From assembly GCA_905182985.1 (NCBI GenBank), contig CAJJDN010000025.1, positions 575,213 to 639,212 on the forward strand: a stretch of 64,000 nucleotides of DNA. The letters run 5' to 3'. Below the pieces are notes generated by a model that was not told where the DNA came from, ran no database searches, and saw only the letters and a list, made by a program, of their open reading frames with translations. This document shows positions 60,301 to 64,000 of this stretch, in pieces. Made by a program: the position numbers and the translations under genes. Positions within the stretch are counted from its first letter, which is position 1, and the number at the start of each line of letters is the position of its first letter. This DNA comes from Paramecium sonneborni (Eukaryota > Ciliophora > Oligohymenophorea > Peniculida > Parameciidae).

Positions 60301-63300
60301 AGGAGTTTGCTAAAATTGTCTAAATTTTGGTTGGGTATTAGAACCTTATACTAGGCGATGTATTGAAACTTGTGGAGACAGTTATTAAGTTGGAAATGAA
60401 CAATGCGAAGAAATGAACACTCGTATGCTTGATGGATGCTATAATTGTTAATAATCATGTTAAAAGTCATGCTTAACATGTACAATTAATGGCTGCAATC
60501 AATGTGAAGTTGGTTATTAACTTATCAATCGATATTGTAGGAATATTTGTGGAGATTCTCTAGTTGTTGATGGAGAAGATTGTGATGATGGCAATTTATA
60601 TCCATTTGATACTTGTCATTAATGTGTTTATTAATGTTAAAGCGAATGTTTGAATTGTCAATAGGGGAGTTGTTTATTTTGCATTGATGGATTTATAGCA
60701 TTTGATGGTGAATGTGTAGAAATTTAAAAAATCCCAATTATTCCCTCTAATGAATATTATTAACATGATCTTATTGAATTTTGCAAAATAAAAGTTAATG
60801 GGATCTGCTATGAATGTCAAAAAAATTATAAATTAAATAATCTTTATAATACTTGTGAATTAGAGGAGAGAAAAGAGATTATTAAAATTGAAAGTTTTGA
60901 GGTTTTACCTTAATTTATTTAATATTGTTAATTTTAGTTAAATAATTTGTGCATTATTTGTTATAAAAATTTTGGACTAGATATTTTTACTAACTTGTGC
61001 GAACCTATATGTGGAGATGGAATTCTCACAGGAATAGAAGAGTGCGAAGATAACAATCATTAAATTCTTGATGGATGTTATGAATGTATGCACTAATGTA
61101 ATGAATACTGTGAGATCTGTGAATTTGGAAAATGCATCCTATGTCATTTAAATACTATTTATGTTCCAGCCATTTTTTAATGTGAAATATTATAATAATG
61201 CACATAACCTGGAAGTTATTACAATGAAGAGATTAATAAATGCTACAGTATTTGTGGTGATGGTTTTATATATTAAAAAGAATAGTGTGATGATGGCAAC
61301 GATATTAAATTTGATGGATGTCATAATTGTTAATATTCTTGTGCACCTGGTTATACAGTTATAAATGGAGAATGTATTAAAGAACAAATAGATTGTAAAG
61401 AAGGATTGTATTACTCTTTTACTAGTTTATCTTGTAAACCATAGTGTGGAGATGGAGTAGTGATTTAGCCATATGAAGAATGCGATGATGGCAATGAAGT
61501 TATAAATGATGAATGTCATTCGTGCAAATTATAATGCAGTATTCATTGTCAAGAATGTTCAATTTAAAATTTGTGTCTTAAATGTAAGGAAGGTTATGAA
61601 TTAATTGATTTTAAGTGTGAAAACTTAAATAATTCATTGTGCTACACAAATAATTGTAAACTTTGCGAGAATTATGAATGTTTTACTTGCATTAATGGAT
61701 ATTATCTATATGATAATGAATGCATTCCTGAATGTGGGGATGGTATTCTAGCTAATTTAGAAGAATGTGATGACGGTAATCTAATAAATGGGGATGGTTG
61801 TGATGATAATTGCATTATATCTGAAAATGCTTTATGTAGAAATAATGAATGTGCTGTTCTTAGATATCCGTAACCTATTTTAGAATTTGATAAAGAAATT
61901 CTAGGTGTTTAATATGTCAATCTTAGATATAGTTCAAAAATGAGATTATTAGATGGAGTAACTTAAAAGGAATATTTAGATAATTTATTTTTTGAAATAT
62001 AAGATTAACCTGAAATAGCATTATTTTAAATTATTGTTAAATAAAAAATTACGATGCAACTTTAGTTTATTGATATTTAAGTATCAGTAAAATTTTTAGA
62101 ATTTGTAAAAAATCCATTTATTTAATTAAAATTCTTAGAAAAAAATAATTTGGTGGATGAATACGGAGCTGGTATTTTAGAAGACTCAATAAAAATTAAA
62201 CTTAGATCATCAAATGTTTTAGATATTCAATCATAAAAAATTTCTGATTCTTTGACAGGAATTAATGATTACATGATGAAATTTTTAATTATACTTATGA
62301 TCATAGCAACTATTTCAGGATAAAGTGAAATTATTTCCAATTTGTTGGATATCATTTAATAGCTCTATTATTTAAAATACATTAATTCTAGAATTGGTGT
62401 TAATCTTGAAAAATTCTTTGACATATTTGCAATTATTTAGTTAAACGATATATTTGATCTTTTGAATGATCAAACAAATCTTTTCTCTTTTTATCATTCT
62501 GAACCAATTTTTGAAACAGATGATAGGAATGCAAATTATCTAGTTAATATTGTTTCATTATTACAAGTTTATTTTAATTATATCTCTCACTCTTTTTGTT
62601 AAAAGTTGTCACTTCTTGTCTACTAAAAAAATTGTCGTAATTGAAGGTTATTAGTGAAAGAAAGATAATCTTACTTTTTGTAAGAGAATTACAGATCTTT
62701 TGTTTTAGAATATAAAAAAAAAGAATAACTGAATCAATTAAAGATATATTCTTTGCTCTGATTTATGAATTTGGTATCAATACATTCTTAGCCTTGAAAT
62801 ACTAAAGATCCGATTTTGAGGGCCAATTAGGAGTTTCACTTGCTATAACAATATTTTATGTAGTTATTATGATTCTTCTAATCAAATAAACTCATTTTAA
62901 TATTCCAATAATAAAGAAAATTTAGTTGTCATAATTAGAAAGTAACAATTTCACTTATCAATGCACTCAAAAAATATTATTTGTCCTATTTCTAATTTTT
63001 TTCTTTGAAAGCTCAGAAATTCAAATTTTACTATCAATGATGAATCAATTCTAATTTACTTATTTTATTTATCGACAAAAATATAAAATGATAACTCTTG
63101 ATTTTATTAAGATGATCATCTCAAATTCAGTATTATTATTAATTTTTGTAATGTACTTAGTTAACGATTTTTATCAAGATGAGATAGAGAATTTAATGAT
63201 CATAGGATGGATTATAATAAGTTTTATGAGTACTATAATTTTTATAACATTTTTGGTTGATTTAATAAAAGTGCTGCATCCTATCTGGTAAAGGTGTTAA

Positions 63301-63384
63301 ATCAAATTTTAAACTCAAAAACAAAACGAAAATTTTTATATAGTCGAAAACCCTTAAATTATTGAATAGAGATTTAAGATTTGA
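57310..63384 (+). CDS. Giant Cys-rich surface protein with eight DUF4215/Myxo-Cys repeats and C-terminal membrane region
   Basis: About 2000 residues. Signal peptide MDKLIMIFLFYSCLTIMNC. Many GFR-like Cys pairs follow (CNLKC, CEYCPNECLTC, CDKLCAKCNGPTNKNC). From ~60040 on, about eight repeats of the form CGDG....EECDDGN...DGC..C occur (e.g. VCGDGIVSGLEECDD, ICGDGILTGIEECED, ECGDGILANLEECDDGN). The last ~450 residues are a multi-span membrane domain (SLAITIFYVVIMILLI, ILFVLFLIFFF, MIIGWIIISFMSTIIFITFL). Introns: a 22-nt one near 58484-58505, a 21-nt (or 18-nt) one near 62636-62656, and a 29-nt one near 62671-62699; total length is a codon multiple. Same architecture as 2007-7242 with more repeats. 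Known: common in ciliates, role unclear; inferred cell-surface receptor or adhesion protein. Confidence 0.87.
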
Positions 63385-64000
63385 TAATTAGAAAATTTAT
63401 AAACAAAAATAACATTTATTATAAATAATTTTGGTAGTCTCCATCTGCTTTTAACTTCTCCCTCAAATACAATGAATAATGACACTTAAATTAAAAAATG
63501 ATAGTTTTAAATCTAAAATCTTATTTAAAATTTTTCATATTTTTTTAGTTAAACCTCCTTTACTTAGTTTTGATTTTGATAAATTGACTTAGAATAAAAT
63601 AAGGATGCTTATTTTTTAAGATTTTGTGTATAAACGTCATTTAAATTTCATCTATTTTATAAGAGATTGATGATTAAGTGCAATAAAACTTAATTGTAAC
63701 CAAAAATTACTAAATATCACTTTTAATATTTAAGTTATAATTATAACTATTTCAAAAATCACAAATAATATTTAATAAATAAAAGGATAGATAAATGTCA
63801 TAAAATTAAGATTTTAATTATTGCTAAATTAATCATTCTCATAAAAACTAAAATTGAAAGATTTCAAAAACTAGAATCTACTTATTAATAAATACTTAAA
63901 TTAGTATACTTAGATGATAAATACTTTTCAAGTATTAAAAAATAAAATTGAATTCATTTTTATTTCGAGTTTATTAATTGTTATTTATAATAATTTGAAA
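63385..64000. other. Intergenic to window end
   Basis: AT-rich; no gene, RNA or repeat recognised. Confidence 0.5.

Overview
The window reads as a piece of a ciliate macronuclear genome, very probably Paramecium. Three signs agree. First, protein families such as uS12, delta-tubulin, MAP kinase and dual-specificity phosphatase stay open only if TAA and TAG mean glutamine and TGA is the sole stop. Second, almost every interruption is a 20-35 nt GT(A)...AG intron. Third, the DNA is about three-quarters A+T, with short gaps between convergent genes (15-60 bp). All coordinates and proteins below use the ciliate code; a standard-code reading fragments every gene.

Layout. 1-7.2 kb: a decayed and an intact large Cys-rich surface/membrane protein. 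7.3-15.2 kb: delta-tubulin, a mitochondrial carrier, and two old-yellow-enzyme (OYE) genes from a segmental duplication. 15.4-18.3 kb: coiled-coil protein, ribosomal protein uS12 (RPS23), Arp1-like actin-related protein. 18.7-28.4 kb: a decayed ORF, a cyclic-nucleotide-gated channel with a zinc knuckle, a chromo-like protein, a B-box/MORN protein, an unknown protein, DNase II. 29.3-39 kb: Aurora-like kinase, small HTH-like protein, Nudix protein, coiled coil, B-box protein, MORN protein, TEY MAP kinase. 40.4-44.4 kb (minus): a kinase with about 20 copies of a 42-residue Gln/Asn-rich repeat. 44.7-55.9 kb: NUDT6-like protein, coiled coil, CAMK-like kinase, two unknown proteins, dual-specificity phosphatase, a kinase pseudogene, an unknown protein. 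57.3-63.4 kb: a ~2000-residue Cys-rich membrane protein related to the one at the left end.

Three single N characters (12221, 40104, 53689) are each flanked by the same ~1.1-1.2 kb sequence. These are best explained as overlapping contig ends joined by an N without merging, so the duplicates are probably artificial. The 126-bp tandem array and the OYE segmental duplication do not depend on those joins and look real.

There is no operon logic. The contents are signalling (five kinases, one phosphatase, cyclic-nucleotide channel), ciliary/cytoskeletal parts (delta-tubulin, Arp, MORN, coiled coils) and cell-surface proteins, as expected for a ciliate. The most unusual item is the Gln/Asn-repeat kinase. 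Function calls rest on motifs read by eye; no database search was run.
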